Source: Spinellus fusiger
Lineage: Eukaryota; Mucoromycota; Mucoromycetes; Mucorales; Phycomycetaceae
Reading direction: 5' to 3'
Length of the DNA stretch: 64,000 nucleotides
Assembly: GCA_025094145.1 (NCBI GenBank)
Contig: JALLLS010000093.1
Location: forward strand, 61,235 to 125,234
Shown: positions 61,150 through 64,000 of the stretch, one piece after another
How the letters are laid out: every line of letters starts with the position of its first letter
Position numbering within the stretch: position 1 is the first letter of the stretch
Notes under the pieces: model-generated
What the model saw: the letters and a program-made list of their open reading frames with translations, nothing else
What the model was told of the DNA's origin: nothing
Databases searched by the model: none
Position numbers and translations under genes: made by a program

Positions 61150-62272
61150 CTGTTGCTGGGGTCCTGAGTCAGTATGGCAATGATGGCTTCCTACACCCCT
61201 TTTTGTCTTTATCTTCTACCTCGTTCACTTGACACTACAACACCTACCATTATTGTCTTTTTCTGTTCCTTTTTTTCTTGGTTGTCCCTAACAGCCTTCG
61301 GAGCAGATAACAAAGGTAGGCTAAAATGAGAGAGAAAAGAAAAAGCCAAACAGCTTTCTTAATGAATAATAGTCAGTACCGAGAGAACATAAGCGGATCC
61401 TCAAAATGAAAAAAGAGAGAACAGATACTCTATGGCTTTGCCGTCTACACTTTCATATTGCATCATCTCTTTCTTATGTCTATTGAAATGGCACTCATCT
61501 CTCAACAGTATATCAATCTGTCCAATGAAACAATGGTCATAAGATACACTCCAGAATAGTGCTGGTACTATTCTTTTCTTTTCTTTTTGACAAAAGAAAT
61601 AACAGTGTTGTCGTCGGTGGTGGTTCTTCATGGTGTTGTTATGAAAAAGGATATAAGGGTCGGCTATGTGTTTGTTTTCTTTAGCTATAGTATGGCATGG
61701 ATATAGTATGTTGTGGATGTAGTAATGAATATATTAATATACTGATTTATAAAGAGAACATATCTAAACTTATGCCGTATACTTACTATAGTAAAGATAC
61801 CTGTGATAGTTGTTATAGACTACAATGGCCACTGTATTGATCAGTCTAAAAGTAGTCAGCTAATTAGCTTACTATCTAAAAAAAAGAAAGAAAGAAAGAG
61901 AGAGAGAGTCATAAGCCTGATCATATCCGCTATGATCAAAGAGTAGAATCGGATGGTAGCCTGATAGTACTAGTACAAATACCTTCCCAACTGCCAGATA
62001 GAACCAGTAATATAATATCTTCCTGTTAAGTATCCTTTGTCTGTTTCTCGTTATCTCGAATACAGTAAAAGATCATCTTAGTCTTGGATGTCTTCTCTCT
62101 TTCTCTCTCAATCTCTCTGTGTATGTTTATTAAATAAATAAATGAATAAATGTAAAATGAATGAATGAATGAATAAATGTAAAATGAATGAATGAATGAA
62201 TAAATGTAAAATGAATGAATGAATGAATAAATGGATGAATGGATGAATGGATGGATGTGTGTGTGTGTGTGA

Positions 62273-63125
62273 TTACTCAAGATCTTCAGGGTCAATGTGC
62301 CCTAAAGATCCAAAATGTAATGAGTAAGAAGAAAAGGAAGAAAGATAAGGAGGAGAAGGAAGGGAAGGAAGGGAAGGAAGGGAAGGAAGGGAACACGGAG
62401 AGAAAGGAGCGTATGGATGAGCATGAGAATCAGGAGAACCAGAGACAGAGACAGCAGCAGAACCAGAGACAGAGACAGCAGCAGAACCAGCAGCAGAACC
62501 AGCAGCAGAGCCAGAGCCTATATTATTACCAGTAATATTAATATCAGCGATAACAGTGGTTTAGTATTATTAATAGGAACCATACCACGCAATAATCCCA
62601 GAATGGGGCGGGGGATCTTCGATGGGAAAGACCCACCGCCACCATCTCTTCGCATGCGTGGTGTACGCACACCACCACCACGCACACTACACACACCACG
62701 CACACCACGCACACCACCACCACGAACACCACGCACACCACCACCACGAACACCACGCACACCACCACCACGAACACCAGACACACCACCACGAACAACA
62801 CCGCGAACACCACCGCGAACACCAGACACACCACCGCGAACACCACGACCAACAACAGTAGTAGTAGTGGTAGTAGTGGTATTATTATTATTATTATTAG
62901 TAGTAGTAGTAGTAGGTGTTCCTACTACACCATGTGTTCTAAGCATTCTGTTGACCGTACGGTCAAAACCGCGGACAAGAGAAGCAGAACGAGGGCCAAC
63001 GCAAGAAGAAGAGCGAGAAGAACGGGAACGAACACTACGTCTCCCACGAACTGGGGAACGGGAGCGAGAGCAGAACGAGAAAGGGGTCGGGAAAAAGCGT
63101 TGGTGCAGGGAGTAGGTGAAGTCAT
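62273..63125 (-). pseudogene. SR/RGG-repeat protein, right-arm (frameshifted) copy
   Basis: Same start, intron and end as the left-arm gene. A single C is missing in the RS-encoding stretch (TCTCGCTC becomes TCTGCTC, near 63073), which throws the frame after SRPLSRS. One 24-bp VRG-repeat unit fewer is present. The remainder is open only from an internal ATG at 62946. Either a true null copy or an assembly/sequencing error. Confidence 0.6.
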
Positions 63126-63282
63126 TGTAAAGAAAAGAAAAAAGTCAGTTTATTGATTGACTTATAGTATAAATATGAATCTAATCAATAGAGTCGCGTC
63201 ATCAACTTCATATGCCCTGAGGAGTAGACATTACTGTGTGAGTTTGAAAAAGTTTTATGCAGTCACCTTATTTTAATTCACC

Positions 63283-63549
63283 GTGACTTTTGCTGCTATG
63301 AGAGCACTCATTCAAACTATATGCATCAAGCGTGGGTATAAGTTCTGTGGCTCTGGTAAATTTTACACAGTCACTATTGTCCATGGTGTTGAAACTGTCA
63401 CCACAGAAAAGTTAATTGCCATTTACATGAGCAAGAAAGAGCTTATTACTTCTGACAAAACCATTCAGTGTTTCTTTTGTGTTTTTACTGGCCAAGTTGA
63501 CATGCAAAAAGAAAGGGGTCTATTATTATTATTTTGGATTCAAGTTTAG
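63283..63549 (+). CDS. Small uncharacterised ORF, right arm
   Basis: Identical 88-residue mirror copy of the frame at 54564-54830, divergent from the frameshifted SR/RGG copy. Confidence 0.38.
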   Translation: MTFAAMRALIQTICIKRGYKFCGSGKFYTVTIVHGVETVTTEKLIAIYMSKKELITSDKTIQCFFCVFTGQVDMQKERGLLLLFWIQV

Positions 63550-64000
63550 ATGTCCGTATCTGGAAACCCAATTAACGCCATGCCACACTGATGTCTTATG
63601 TCCTGTAGACTCCATTAATTCTTCAACTTGGGTACATGTATCTGTTCTTTGGTATTCTAATTACATACACTGTTGTATATCTCTCTTTTTCTCATTTCAA
63701 TAGCCAAAGCTAAACAATACCTTCTTTGTGTACCAGCCATTTATGGTAATATTCTATTCAAGTGTTTCAGCTACACGCATGTATTTTCTTGGAATTGGAA
63801 TTGGAATTGGAATTGGAAACACAGCGGTGAATATACTTCAATAGCCTAACTATTGTCTTCATAAAAGACAAAGCATACTACATAAAAACATAGCTTTTAT
63901 TTATGTTGGATTTGAGTGTATAATTTGAGACCACGGGACAAAAAGACTACTAGGACAGCAATAATAGGTTGGATCAAATGAAAACATATAGACAGAAAAC

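Larger units (their letters stand above)
59832..64000. repeat. Right arm of the giant inverted repeat (runs off the window)
   Basis: Reverse complement of 54112-58308, starting TATAAGACTCACC and continuing to the last base, so its true length is unknown. It carries the same gene set in mirror order. Confidence 0.93.

Overview
The window looks like nuclear DNA of a filamentous fungus of the Mucoromycota, probably Mucorales. It is AT-rich. Its genes have many short GT-AG introns of about 40-120 bp. Core eukaryotic genes (eL13, NatA subunit NAA15, mitochondrial rRNA dimethyltransferase, Rheb, an S6K-type kinase, PP2A scaffold subunit, IQGAP, an Slt2-type MAP kinase, TBCE) sit beside a WRKY/FLYWCH-type regulator, Tc1/mariner transposons and Fanzor (eukaryotic TnpB-like) relics, a combination typical of that group. 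This taxonomic view is an inference from gene content and style; no species is claimed.

Layout. 1-5 kb holds the end of an unrecognised gene, eL13 (minus) and the WRKY-like factor (plus). 5-17 kb is a gene-poor transposon region: a Fanzor pseudogene interrupted or abutted by a dead Tc1 element, the first copy of a ~4.2 kb segmental duplication, and a second DD34E element. 17-25 kb is a dense gene block: TFB1M-like (minus) divergent from NAA15 (plus), then Rheb and S6K in tandem on minus. A Tc1 copy sits about 290 bp upstream of the S6K start. 26-29 kb carries a Fanzor relic. 29.7-32.6 kb is the PP2A A subunit and 33.6-38.6 kb is IQGAP. 40.5-44.5 kb is a MAP kinase convergent with TBCE. 44.8-53 kb is again repeats: an inverted Fanzor relic, the second copy of the 4.2 kb duplication with a better preserved gene copy, a decayed Tc1, and a full-length dead Tc1. 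From about 54.1 kb to the end lies a giant near-perfect inverted repeat (arms of at least 4.17 kb) with a Tc1 element in its centre. Each arm carries a spliced SR/RGG-repeat protein gene, open on the left and frameshifted on the right.

Functionally the central gene block is rich in growth-control genes. Rheb activates TORC1, S6K is a TORC1 substrate, PP2A scaffold and IQGAP are signalling scaffolds, and the Slt2-type MAPK belongs to cell-wall signalling. Several promoters share an ACGTCA (CRE-like) motif.

Exon boundaries were derived by hand from reading frame, GT-AG sites and homology, so junctions are predictions. Identity levels between repeats are by eye.
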